The notes below the pieces were generated by a model. It made no database searches, was not told the origin of the DNA, and saw only the letters and a list, made by a program, of their open reading frames with translations. DNA of 64,000 nucleotides from Anaerolineales bacterium (lineage in GTDB: Bacteria > Chloroflexota > Anaerolineae > Anaerolineales > Villigracilaceae): positions 372,001 to 436,000 of the forward strand of contig JAUQXA010000024.1 of NCBI GenBank assembly GCA_030834895.1, read 5' to 3'. The stretch's first letter is position 1. Each line of letters opens with the position of its first letter. Below are positions 8,243 through 17,300 of the stretch, one piece after another. The translations under genes and the position numbers were made by a program.

Positions 8243-9822
8243 AATTTCACCTCGACGATAATGCGGGTTCCCATCCCGGGCTGGCTGTCGATATGCAGGT
8301 TCGCATTCAAACTATCTGCCCGCTCGCGCATGGTCTTAAGTCCGATGCCGCCTGCCGCAACCTGCTGAGGGTCAAAGCCGATGCCATCATCTTCGATTCT
8401 AAGAATCAGTGTCTGTCCGCTTTGCACCAAATGAACAGTCACGGAATGTGCCTGCGCATGACGCACGATGTTATTGAGCGCCTCCTGGGTAATCCCATAT
8501 AACGCTTCTTCGATATGGCTTTCCAATTGGGCGTTTACCCGCCATTTGAAGGAAGGCTGCAATCCCACGTGCTCTTCCACCGCCTTCAATCGCTGGCTTA
8601 GCGATGCCTGTAATCCCATCTGCGCCAGCACGGAAGGACGCAGTTCAAAGATCAACATGCGCATTTCTTTCAGAGCTTCCTGTACCAATTCACCGATATT
8701 TTTCAAGTGGTTTTGGGCGGCCATAATCTTGCCCTGCTCGATCTGGCGCTGAGCGGCCTCGGTATAAAGTGAAATGCCGTACAGCAATTGATTGACCGAA
8801 TCATGTAGTTCTCGCGAAAGGCGGTGACGTTCCTCCATGATGCCCATTTCATGAACCTGTCGTGTCAGCCGCGCATGATCGATTGCAACAGCTGCCTGTC
8901 CGGCAAATGCGCGCATCAGCCCTACATCGTCGGGGACGAATCCCCCCGTCTTGACCACTGCCAGGACGCCGATCGTGTTACCCTGCACTCGCAGCGGGAT
9001 TGCCAGCATGGAGTGCGGACCAACTTGAAAGTCTTGAGCCAGGTTATTGATGATAAGCGGATCGGCTCTGTGGATGGCTCTCCCCAAAGAGGAATCGTTG
9101 ACAGAAACACGCCCCAATTTTTCGAGAGTTTCCCCGGCGCAGTACATTACCCGCAGCCAGTCATCACCTTCAAGAAGCGCAATCGTGCTCCCCGAGGAGT
9201 ATGTCATGCGTTGGGCTTCATCGCAAACGATTTGAAGTACTTCTTCCAGTTCCAGTTTTTGCAAAATGGCCAGGGTCACCTGGTGTAATGCGCGGCTGTC
9301 TGATAGTCGGTTTTGGGCCTGGTGATAGAGGCGGGCATTTTCCAATGCCAGCGCAATTGCAACAGCAAACCACTCTGCCATGCGGATTTCGGACGAGGTG
9401 AACTCGTTCCTCTGGTCTCCTTCTCGAACAATCAACAGCAGTCCCGTCAACTCTTTCCCGCCAATAACAGGAATTGCAAGGGCTGCAGAGGCGGACATTT
9501 CTATCAAAATTGAGGGCGTTATGCGTTGATCGTTCTGTGCCTGATTGGATACTATGGTGGCTGGGCGCGCCAACATCCGATAGGCCAAGACATCGGTGTC
9601 GGGAGAAATGACCCTCGAGAAAAACAAAGCACGTTCTTTTTCGGTAATCGGTCCGCCTGCAACGAGGGGGGTGAAATTCTGGTCTTCGTCAACTGTGTAA
9701 ACATAACTTCCTGAAGCCTCCATGGCGTTGCTCAGTTCATGGGTAATACGGCTGAGGGCTTGTTGCAAATTTTGTGTGTAATTTCGGTCAAAAACCGATC
9801 CGGCGGATTTATCTGGCAACAT
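8239..9822 (-). CDS. GAF-domain sensor histidine kinase (NarX-like HisKA_3 type)
   Basis: 527 residues from the ATG at 9822, chosen because AGGAG lies 7 bases before it; the frame is open to 9870 but without a ribosome site. There is no transmembrane segment, so the sensor is cytoplasmic. Two GAF-like domains (about 20-165 and 180-320) are followed by a HisKA_3 dimerisation domain with the phospho-His in RHRLSRELHDSVNQ, and an ATPase domain with EALNNIVRHAQAH (N box), DDGIGFDP (G1) and GGIGLKTMRERA (G2). GAF domains in such kinases often bind heme, flavin or small ligands, but no cofactor Cys cluster is evident. The signal is unknown. Confidence 0.9.
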   Translation of the reverse strand: MLPDKSAGSVFDRNYTQNLQQALSRITHELSNAMEASGSYVYTVDEDQNFTPLVAGGPITEKERALFFSRVISPDTDVLAYRMLARPATIVSNQAQNDQRITPSILIEMSASAALAIPVIGGKELTGLLLIVREGDQRNEFTSSEIRMAEWFAVAIALALENARLYHQAQNRLSDSRALHQVTLAILQKLELEEVLQIVCDEAQRMTYSSGSTIALLEGDDWLRVMYCAGETLEKLGRVSVNDSSLGRAIHRADPLIINNLAQDFQVGPHSMLAIPLRVQGNTIGVLAVVKTGGFVPDDVGLMRAFAGQAAVAIDHARLTRQVHEMGIMEERHRLSRELHDSVNQLLYGISLYTEAAQRQIEQGKIMAAQNHLKNIGELVQEALKEMRMLIFELRPSVLAQMGLQASLSQRLKAVEEHVGLQPSFKWRVNAQLESHIEEALYGITQEALNNIVRHAQAHSVTVHLVQSGQTLILRIEDDGIGFDPQQVAAGGIGLKTMRERADSLNANLHIDSQPGMGTRIIVEVKL

Positions 9823-9992
9823 TGGCTTTCTCCTGTGACAATAGTAACCCATGACGGTCACTTGTCTCATCCGCGATATGATACCTCACAATCCCGCAGG
9901 GATGATCGAAGCGGCTGGCGAATTAATGTGTTTCAATTTAGTTGTAATTACCCTGATACGATGAACCAGTTTGCAAGTTTGCAAAAAAATGT

Positions 9993-10021
9993 TTTACTCA
10001 AAATCCGTTTGCTGTTATACT
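9993..10021 (+). promoter_or_regulatory. Candidate sigma70-type promoter for the formate operon
   Basis: TTTACT at 9993-9998 and TATACT at 10016-10021 are spaced by 17 bases. The sequence ACTCAAAATC occurs twice, at 9996 and 10019, overlapping both boxes, which could be a repressor or activator repeat. The 347-base divergent region 9823-10169 contains this, the CRP-like site below and a short direct repeat GTTTGCAAGTTTGCAA near 9969, and no gene. Confidence 0.5.
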
Positions 10022-10035
10022 CAAAATCGCGACAT

Positions 10036-10079
10036 TGTGACGCTTCTCACTAACAAGTGCGATATTTACGGACTAAAAT
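10036..10079 (+). promoter_or_regulatory. CRP/FNR-family-like site with downstream -10 box
   Basis: TGTGA-CGCTTC-TCACT at 10036-10051 differs by one base from the classical TGTGA-N6-TCACA palindrome. A -10-like TAAAAT lies at 10074-10079. If transcription starts about 7 bases after it, the palindrome is centred near -42, the standard class II activator position. This would give the formate operon CRP/FNR-type activation. The spacing argument is inference, and no such regulator is encoded in the window. Confidence 0.4.
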
Positions 10080-10169
10080 AGTGGCTTGGCTGCAATGCAA
10101 AGTGAAATGCCCGACAAACAAAATATTTTATGAAAATCGCAAGTGCTATTTGAAAGGATGTTCCAGTTC

Positions 10170-10529
10170 ATGAATTTAGCGAAGATTATCAAGATTGCGG
10201 ATGGTATGCTGTTAACCCCTGATACGGATATGAGTGTGGATATTAGAGGTGGTTATGGCGCAGACCTAATGAGCGATGTATTGGCTTTTAGCCAGCCGGA
10301 TTGTGTTTTACTAACCGGACTTACCAACCCGCAGGTCGTACGGACCGCACAAATGGCTGAATTCCGCGCCATTATTTTTATACGCGGTAAAAAACCTCAG
10401 TCTGAGACACTGATGCTTGCCAGGCAGGAGGATATACCATTGATTAGCAGCCCATATGGAATGTTCGAATTAAGCGCCCGTCTCCACAAAGCAGGTTTGC
10501 CCAGTTTCGAATCGAATGACATCAGCTAG
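10170..10529 (+). CDS. DRTGG-domain protein (hydrogenase/formate operon regulatory set)
   Basis: About 119 residues from the ATG at 10170 (AGGA 11 bases upstream; frame open to a GTG at 10143). It resembles the small DRTGG/HPr-kinase-N-terminus-like proteins: LAKIIKIADGMLLTPDTD, a glycine-rich IRGGYGADLMSDVLAF segment, then CVLLTGLTNPQVVRTAQM and AIIFIRGKKP. Proteins like this sit at the front of gene sets for electron-bifurcating hydrogenases in Thermotogae and clostridia. A ligand-binding regulatory role is assumed there and not proved. It is the first gene of the formate operon and overlaps the CBS-HATPase gene by 14 bases. A homologue follows at 11526. Confidence 0.7.
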   Translation: MNLAKIIKIADGMLLTPDTDMSVDIRGGYGADLMSDVLAFSQPDCVLLTGLTNPQVVRTAQMAEFRAIIFIRGKKPQSETLMLARQEDIPLISSPYGMFELSARLHKAGLPSFESNDIS

Positions 10530-11529
10530 GACACCTACAGAGCAGGAAATTTATGGCCGTCGCGGGCGACCGATTACGGATCGTGACGCCACCGAAATCA
10601 GCCGCGTCGAGGAACTCGCGTATGAATTGAAAGTTCATGACGTGATGACGGCGGATCTGAAAACAGCAAGACCCGACATGCCATTGTCTCAAGTACTGGA
10701 AATTCTGCGGGTTAACCGCATTTCGGGCGTGCCGGTTCTGCAGGACGATCAACTGGTCGGCATTCTGAGTCTCGAAGATATCGTGCGCGCCATGCAAAAA
10801 AACGAGCTTTCAGCCCCGGTCAGTCAATATATGACCAGAAAGCTCGTCACTGTTTCAAATTATGATTCCATTATCAAAGCGCTTCAGGCATTTACCGACA
10901 GCAGGTTGGGACGGTTGATTGTTGTGGATGAAAACGGCGGTCTTGCGGGCATGATCACCAAAGGGGATATCACTCATGGTATTTTGACGGCCCTGCAAAG
11001 GGATTATAAGGAAGAGGAACTCCGCCGCTATAGGGCGAGCCATCTTTTTGAAGATATCATTTCTGACCGCACCACACTCGTCCTGCGCTACCAAATCAAA
11101 GCGCATGATTTTATGCGCGGCGGCAATGCGTCGAGTAATATCAAGCGCGCCCTCCTCAGGCTCGGCGCAGACCCACAAATTGCGCGTCGTTGCGGGATTG
11201 CCGTCTACGAAGCCGAAATGAACCTTATCATTCACACCAATAATGGGGGCATCCTGAAACTCGAAATGGAACCTCACCGAATTACCATGTCCACCACAGA
11301 TGACGGTCCTGGCATCCCGGATGTTGCGCAAGTCCTTCAGGCAGGCTATTCCACCGCCAGCGAACAGGTGCGCGAGATGGGATTTGGCGCGGGTATGGGA
11401 TTGATCAACATTAAACGCTGTGTAGACAAAATGGATATTGAATCAACTGTGGGGAAAGGCACGAAACTGACCATGCGCATTAACGTCCCGTTTGAAAAAC
11501 CTAGTATGCACGAGGATAATAAAATATGA
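10516..11529 (+). CDS. CBS-pair plus anti-sigma-type HATPase regulatory protein
   Basis: A 337-residue protein. Residues about 35-160 form two CBS motifs (VHDVMTADLKTARPDMPLSQ and VSQYMTRKLVTVSNYDSI), a likely adenine-nucleotide sensor. Residues about 190-325 form a GHKL ATPase of the RsbW/anti-sigma type: ASSNIKRALLRLG, DDGPGIPD and GFGAGMGLINIKR, the last two being ATP-lid motifs. There is no phospho-His, so it is not a classical kinase. The same architecture occurs beside hydABC hydrogenase genes in anaerobes. Its start overlaps the upstream gene and its end overlaps the next by 4 bases. It probably reports energy state to the operon, which is inference. Confidence 0.78.
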   Translation: MTSARTPTEQEIYGRRGRPITDRDATEISRVEELAYELKVHDVMTADLKTARPDMPLSQVLEILRVNRISGVPVLQDDQLVGILSLEDIVRAMQKNELSAPVSQYMTRKLVTVSNYDSIIKALQAFTDSRLGRLIVVDENGGLAGMITKGDITHGILTALQRDYKEEELRRYRASHLFEDIISDRTTLVLRYQIKAHDFMRGGNASSNIKRALLRLGADPQIARRCGIAVYEAEMNLIIHTNNGGILKLEMEPHRITMSTTDDGPGIPDVAQVLQAGYSTASEQVREMGFGAGMGLINIKRCVDKMDIESTVGKGTKLTMRINVPFEKPSMHEDNKI

Positions 11530-11867
11530 ACCTTCAACAAATCATTGAGCAACTCAACCTGACCGTATTGACCAAGCCGCGCGATTTTACGTCCATCCAG
11601 CCTGAGGGTGGCTATACTTCAGATTTGTTATCCTGTGTCATGGCTGGGGCAAAGGGTAATCATCTTTGGATTACCCTGCAATCACACCTCAACATTGTGG
11701 CCGTGGCGGCATTGCTCGAAGTGGCGGCCGTCATCATTACTGAAAGTGCCCAGCCCGATTCCGCCACAATTGCCAAGGCCAACGAACAGGGTGTCATCCT
11801 GCTTTCGACACCCGAACCCACTTACGAAATCGATGGAAGACTTTGGGAGATGGGCATCCGAACTTAA
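11526..11867 (+). CDS. Second DRTGG-domain protein
   Basis: 113 residues with the same layout as the protein at 10170: MNLQQIIEQLNLTVLTKP, PEGGYTSDLLSCVMAGAKG, then HLNIVAVAALLEVAAVIITE. The Gly-Gly-Tyr-x-x-Asp-Leu-Leu segment is the best-conserved feature of this DRTGG-like family. It overlaps the CBS-HATPase gene by 4 bases and the next gene starts 2 bases after its stop. Two DRTGG genes bracketing one CBS-HATPase gene is a recurring order near bifurcating hydrogenases. The biochemical role is unknown. Confidence 0.7.
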   Translation: MNLQQIIEQLNLTVLTKPRDFTSIQPEGGYTSDLLSCVMAGAKGNHLWITLQSHLNIVAVAALLEVAAVIITESAQPDSATIAKANEQGVILLSTPEPTYEIDGRLWEMGIRT

Positions 11868-11869
11868 TA

Positions 11870-12604
11870 ATGAACAAGTTTCGCGCCGACCTGCACGTGC
11901 ACACTGTCCTTTCCCCTTGCGCAGAGGTGGAAATGATTCCGCCGTTGATCGTGCAGGAGGCGCTGGAGCGGGGAATTCGCCTCATAGCTATTACTGATCA
12001 CAATGCAACGGGGAATATTCGTGCAGTAATACAAGCAGCTCAAGGCACCAACTTGACAGTGCTGCCGGGCATGGAACTGCAAACACGCGAAGAAGTCCAT
12101 TTGTTATGTCTGTTCGAAACGATTGAACAGGCTGAAACTTGGCAGAAAGTGGTAGATTCGCTCCTTCCAGATCGCCAAAACAATCCCGAATTCTTTGGCG
12201 AACAGTTTTTTGTGAATTCCGAGGGGGATTTTATCCGCCGTGAGGAGCGGCTGTTGATTGTCTCCGCGGAAATTGGATTGGACGATGCGGCTGAACAAGT
12301 TCGGGCTATCGGTGGATTTCCCATCCCAGCCCATGTTGACCGTAAAGCCTTCAGTCTGATTGCCAACCTAGGGCTGGTTCCACCCGGTTTCGAAGCGTTG
12401 GAAATTTCCCGTCACCTGAAATCATCCGAAGCGGCAACCCGTTTTCCTCAGATCCGGGGCTACCCTCTTATTCAGAGTGGAGATGTCCATCGGTTGGAAG
12501 AATTCCTGGGTGTATGTGAATTCCATCTGGAAGCTCCCACTTTGGTTGAAATCCGCATGGCATTGAAGAGTATGGCAGGCCGCTCATTGCTCATAGCTTC
12601 CTGA
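11870..12604 (+). CDS. PHP-domain metal-dependent phosphoesterase
   Basis: 244 residues from the ATG at 11870; an in-frame ATG at 11843 lies inside the previous gene. The PHP fold motifs are clear: ADLHVHTVLSPCAEVEM at the start (first metal site), ITDHNATGN at about 40-48, LPGMELQTREEVHLL around 64-78, and IPAHVDRK and SGDVHRLEEF later. PHP proteins hydrolyse phosphoesters with two or three bound metals. The substrate of this subgroup is unknown, but it regularly accompanies DRTGG and CBS-HATPase genes in hydrogenase clusters. A 169-base gap with a possible internal promoter follows before the NuoE gene. Confidence 0.82.
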   Translation: MNKFRADLHVHTVLSPCAEVEMIPPLIVQEALERGIRLIAITDHNATGNIRAVIQAAQGTNLTVLPGMELQTREEVHLLCLFETIEQAETWQKVVDSLLPDRQNNPEFFGEQFFVNSEGDFIRREERLLIVSAEIGLDDAAEQVRAIGGFPIPAHVDRKAFSLIANLGLVPPGFEALEISRHLKSSEAATRFPQIRGYPLIQSGDVHRLEEFLGVCEFHLEAPTLVEIRMALKSMAGRSLLIAS

Positions 12605-12773
12605 TAATTTTGCTTGCCTTGGGGGAAATGTTTTCCCATTCTCCGTAATTCCTCCGAGGATAACTCTCATAAACAAAAGTGACATTTGATATTTGACGCC
12701 GTCTTTCATCTGAGATACACTTTCGTGGTAAATTTCACAAACTTTGTTGCATTTAGCTACATACGGAGCAAAC

Positions 12774-13280
12774 ATGTCGAGATTGGAAACGAATATTCCC
12801 ACTAATGATCCACTGATGAATCCGGAAAAACGAGTTGTTATTGATCGCATTCTTGCTGAAAACAAAGGCAAAGACGGGGCGGTCATGGTTGCTTTAAATG
12901 AATTGCAGAGTGAAATTGGCTACATTACTGAATCGATGGAAGTGTATGTAGCCCGGAAGTTGAGAGTCCCTGTCAGCGCTGTGCACGGTGTTACCACGTT
13001 CTACTCCTTCTTTACCAATCGTCCGCGCGGCAAGCACACCATCAAATTCTGCCTGGGGACAGCCTGTTATGTGGGTGGCACTCCGCAATTGATCGAGAAA
13101 GCCAAGCAACTGTTGGGCATTGATGTGGGGCAGACAACCCCGGATGGGAACGTCACCCTCGAAGTATGCCGCTGTGTGGGCGCATGTAGTCAAGCTCCAG
13201 TAATGGTTCTTGACGATGAAGTGGAAGGCCGGGTGCGCTCCAACATATTCCCGGAACTCCTTGCGGCGGTAAGCAAGTAG
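12774..13280 (+). CDS. NuoE-like [2Fe-2S] subunit 1 (HydC/HymA-like)
   Basis: 168 residues from the ATG at 12774, preceded by GGAG 7 bases upstream. It has the NuoE signature GVTTFYSFFTN and the four [2Fe-2S] ligands in FCLGTAC and EVCRCVGAC. It is the first of two NuoE proteins in this operon. By position (NuoE, HATPase, small [2Fe-2S] protein, NuoF) it matches the HydC-type subunit of bifurcating hydrogenases and should pair with the NuoF-NfnB fusion at 14344. GTGGTAAATTTCAC in the gap before it could be a weak palindromic operator. Confidence 0.9.
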   Translation: MSRLETNIPTNDPLMNPEKRVVIDRILAENKGKDGAVMVALNELQSEIGYITESMEVYVARKLRVPVSAVHGVTTFYSFFTNRPRGKHTIKFCLGTACYVGGTPQLIEKAKQLLGIDVGQTTPDGNVTLEVCRCVGACSQAPVMVLDDEVEGRVRSNIFPELLAAVSK

Positions 13281-13289
13281 CCGGTTGCT

Positions 13290-13865
13290 ATGATGAGAGA
13301 AATCGCCCTGCACCTGCTGGATATTGCCGAAAACAGTGTGGCGGCGAATGCGAAGAGCATTACATTGACTGTCTGTGAGGATTTGCAGGGCGATCGGTTG
13401 ACCGCCAGCGTGATTGACGATGGCAAGGGTATGAGTGCCGAGATGACCGCCAGTGTGGTTGATCCTTTTGTGACCAGCCGTACCACCCGCAAAGTCGGTT
13501 TGGGCATTCCCTTTTTCAAAGCCACCGCCGAAGCTTGTAACGGGAACTTCGCTATCAAATCGGAAATTGGCAAGGGCACACGACTGGATGTGGAATTCCA
13601 ATACAGTCACATTGACCGGATGCCGCTCGGCGACCTGTCCAGTACCATGCTTACGTTGTTCGTTGCTTACCCTCAAATCCACTGGTTGTTTGAGTATGCG
13701 ATGATCCCGCCCAATGGAAAGCCGGAAGAAAAATTTGTGTTCGACACCCTGCCTTTTATGGCTGAATTGGGTGATATCTCCCTGACAGAGCCGGCTGTTT
13801 TGGCTTTTATCAGGGAATACATTGAAAGCGGTGTCGCCCGTGTTCGGGCGGCCAGTAATGGTTAA
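13290..13865 (+). CDS. GHKL-type ATP-binding protein (histidine-kinase-like ATPase)
   Basis: A 191-residue stand-alone ATPase module. Residues 1-110 show the GHKL motifs: HLLDIAENSVAANAKSI (N box), VIDDGKGMS (G1), TTRKVGLGIPFFK (G2) and GTRLDVEF. There is no receiver or phospho-His domain. The C-terminal 80 residues are less typical. Genes of this kind lie between hydC and hydB in several bifurcating-hydrogenase operons, where their function is unsettled. Here the gene occupies the same place, 9 bases after NuoE. A second ATG 3 bases downstream is an equally good start. Confidence 0.78.
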   Translation: MMREIALHLLDIAENSVAANAKSITLTVCEDLQGDRLTASVIDDGKGMSAEMTASVVDPFVTSRTTRKVGLGIPFFKATAEACNGNFAIKSEIGKGTRLDVEFQYSHIDRMPLGDLSSTMLTLFVAYPQIHWLFEYAMIPPNGKPEEKFVFDTLPFMAELGDISLTEPAVLAFIREYIESGVARVRAASNG

Positions 13866-13891
13866 TCTACCATCCCTAATAGGAGAATACT

Positions 13892-14260
13892 ATGCCAGCA
13901 ATCAAATCCCTAGAAGACTTGAAACGCATCCGCGAAGAAGCGCTCGAAAAACGTAAAATCAAGACCGCCGAAGGTTCCATCCAGGTAACTGTTGCCATGG
14001 GCACCTGTGGAATTGCCGCTGGTGCGCGCGATACCATGAAGGCCATCCTCGATCACATCGAAAGCAATAAGGTCAGCGGCGTGATCGTCACCCAGACTGG
14101 CTGCATCGGCAAGTGCGACTATGAACCGATCGTATCGGTGGTGGTCGGTGCTGAGCCTAAGGTGGTTTATGGTCACATCAACCCTGAACGCGCCCGCAAA
14201 ATCATGCAGGAGCATGTTGCAGGCGGAAAAGTTTTGACTGATTGGATTATTCCGGCATAA
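13892..14260 (+). CDS. Small thioredoxin-like [2Fe-2S] ferredoxin protein
   Basis: A 122-residue protein with an N-terminal amphipathic helix (residues 5-25), then a thioredoxin-like [2Fe-2S] domain with VAMGTCGIAAGA and TQTGCIGKCDYEPI. This is the (2Fe-2S) ferredoxin family found with HydB/NuoF subunits in anaerobes. Three Cys of the usual pattern are visible, and the fourth ligand position is Ala, as in many relatives. TAGGAGAATACT precedes the ATG. It probably docks on the NuoF-NfnB protein and carries electrons. Both the partner and cluster occupancy are inferred. Confidence 0.8.
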   Translation: MPAIKSLEDLKRIREEALEKRKIKTAEGSIQVTVAMGTCGIAAGARDTMKAILDHIESNKVSGVIVTQTGCIGKCDYEPIVSVVVGAEPKVVYGHINPERARKIMQEHVAGGKVLTDWIIPA

Positions 14261-14343
14261 CTCCTCCGCTCGTCTTGAAGGGACGTCGTTGTGTCCTTCG
14301 CAGAGCTTCAAAAATCATGTAAAAGTGTTAGGTGAATAATCAA

Positions 14344-17300
14344 ATGGCTAATTATCGTTTACACATTCTCGTATGTATGGATCCAGCCTGCCAGGCGAAA
14401 GGTTCGCAACAGATACTGGAGGCATTAAAAAAGGAATTGGTTGCGAAAGGCTTGGATAATGAGGTTCGGGTAATGGAAACGCCCCGCATCGGCGGCTGTG
14501 ACCAGGGTCCCGAAATTATGATTTATCCCGATGAAGTGCGTTATGCCGGCATTAAGGTCGAGGACGTGCCCTTTTTGGTCGAGGAACATTTTCTGAAAGG
14601 TCGCGTATTCCCTCGTCTTTTGTCGCCGCTGGAAGAACGCGAAGATAAAGAGTTGAGCGCGCCCAAGCCCAAGGAAGTTCGCGTCGTCCTGCGGAATTGC
14701 GGCGCCATCGACCCCGGTAATATTGAAGATTATCTGGCGGAAGACGGTTATCAGGCACTCGCCAAGGTACTGACTGAGATGACGCCGGAGAAGGTGATTG
14801 AAGAAGTTAGCGCCAGCGGATTGCGCGGGCGCGGCGGCGCAGGTTTCCCGGCGGGACGAAAATGGGGATTGGCGCGCCAAACCCAGGAATGGCCCAAGTA
14901 CCTGATCTGCAATGCAGATGAAGGCGACCCCGGCGCGTTTATGAACCGCCGTGTTTTGGAAGGCGACCCACATTCGGTAATTGAAGGCATGGCGATTGCC
15001 GCTTATGCCATCGGCGCATCTTATGGCTACGTTTACTGCCGCGCGGAGTATCCCCTTGCTGTTAAAACATTGAAAATTGCCATTCAACAGGCCCGTGACC
15101 TGGGCATGCTGGGTAAAAACATAATGGGTAGCGGCTTTGACTTTGACATGGAAGTCCGCATGGGTGCAGGCGCTTTTGTCTGCGGTGAAGAAACCGCTCT
15201 GATCGCCTCAATTGAGGGCAAACGTGGTGAGCCACGTCCCCGCCCGCCCTTCCCGGCGGTTAAAGGTGTGTGGGGCAAACCCACCAGCAATAACAATGTA
15301 GAAACCTACGCTAACGTGCCGCAGATCATCCTGAAGGGTGCGCCCTGGTTCGCCGCCATGGGTACCGAGAAAAGCAAAGGCTCCAAGACCTTTGCTATTG
15401 CTGGCGATGTGGCACACCCCGGACTGATCGAAGTGCCGCTGGGCATCACCCTGCGTGAGGTCATTTATGACATCGGTGGCGGCATCAAGGATGGCAAGGG
15501 CTATAAAGCAGTCCAAATCGGCGGACCGATGGGTGGTTGTTTGCCCGTTGAATACCTCGATCGCCCCATTGACTATGAATCATTAACGGCTGCGGGCGCG
15601 ATGATGGGCTCCGGCGGTATGGTCATCATGGACGACGAGACCTGTATGGTGGATATCGCCCGTTTCTTTATGGAATTTACCCAGGAAGAATCCTGCGGCA
15701 AGTGTACCCCCTGCCGCGTTGGCACGCACCGCATCCTGGAAATGCTTCAGGATATTTGTGACGGCAAAGGTAAACCCGGTGATTTGGAAAAACTCGAAGA
15801 CCTGTGCCATGAAGTTATCCGCAATAGCTTGTGTGGGCTTGGACAGGGTGCGCCAAATCCGGTACTCAGCACACTCAAACATTTCCGTGCCGAATATGAG
15901 GCGCACGTTTACGAAAAACGCTGCCCGGCGGGCGTTTGCAAAGGTCTGACTCGGGCGTTCTGTATTAATACCTGTCCTGCCAATGTAGACAGCCCGGCGT
16001 ATCTGGGACTGATTGCCCAGGGACGCTATGCTGAGGGTTTGGAAATTCATCGTAAAGCCAACCCGTTTGCGCTGATTTGCGGACGTGTCTGTCCGGCGTT
16101 CTGCGAGAACCGTTGCCGCCGTGGATTAATCGACGACGCCATTTCCATCCGCATGGTTAAACGCTTCATGGCTGATAAGTTCTACAGTGAACCTTGGACT
16201 CCGGAATGTGCGCCGTCCAATGGGAAACGTGTGGCGGTGGTCGGTGCTGGACCTGCCGGCCTGACCGCTGCGCTACGTCTGGCGCAAAGAGGCTATGGGG
16301 TGACCGTTTTCGAGAAAATGCCCCAACCCGGCGGCATGATGACCTACGGTATCCCGTCCTATCGCCTGCCGCGTGAGCCACTCTTCAATGAAATTGACAA
16401 TATCCGCCGTGCAGGCGTGGAAATCCGCTGTAACCAGTCTTTGGGCATAGATTTTTCCATCGCCAGTTTAAAGGAAGATGGTTACCAAGCCATTGTCATG
16501 GCGCTGGGTGCGCACAAGAGCCGCCGATTGGGCGTTCCAGGTGAGGAGAAACAGGGCGTATATCACGGCATTGACATCCTGCGAGAAATTGCCTTGGGGC
16601 AAGCTCCTCATTTGAAAGGCAAGCGCGTTGCCATTGTCGGTGGTGGTGATGTAGCCATTGACGTGGCGCGTTCCTCCTGGCGTTTGGGGGCGGCGGAAGT
16701 GCATATCATCTATCGCCGCGAAAAAACAGATATGCCCGCGCATATGGAAGAAATTACCGCCGCTGAAGAGGAAGGCGTGCAGTTCCACTTCCTGTCCAAT
16801 CCGGTGGAAGTGCTGGGTGGCGATGCGATTACCGGTGTCCGTCTCCAACGCCAGAGGCGTGGCGATGTGGATAACAGTGGACGACGCAGTGTGCACTCCA
16901 TCCCCGGCTCCGAGTACGATCTGGCTTGCGATGTGCTGGTCCCAGCTATTGGGCAAATCACCGATTTCGACTGGCAGATTGAAACCGAACCCGAGGTCGA
17001 GACCGAACAGCCTGAAACCCACCTCGCAATTCTTCAGCACAAACGCAGAATCCGCACCGAGGAACAACAAATCGAAACCAACAGGCTTTCCACTTTCAAA
17101 GTGGGACTCGCCTTCGAAACCACACTTCCCGGTGTATTTGCTGCCGGTGACGCTGTACAGGGTCCCGCGACGGTAATTGATGCCATTGCCCAGGGTAACA
17201 AAGTCGCCATTGCCGTGCATACGTGGCTGACGAAGGGCAAGGTTGAGCGCGTCTTGTACAAGCAGCCGATTCATGATGTGGCGCAAACGGTTGATATCAT

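Noticed and set aside
13290..13865. HATPase gene as a sensor histidine kinase
   Set aside because: It has only the ATP-binding fold, with no phospho-His or sensor domain, and sits inside an enzyme operon.
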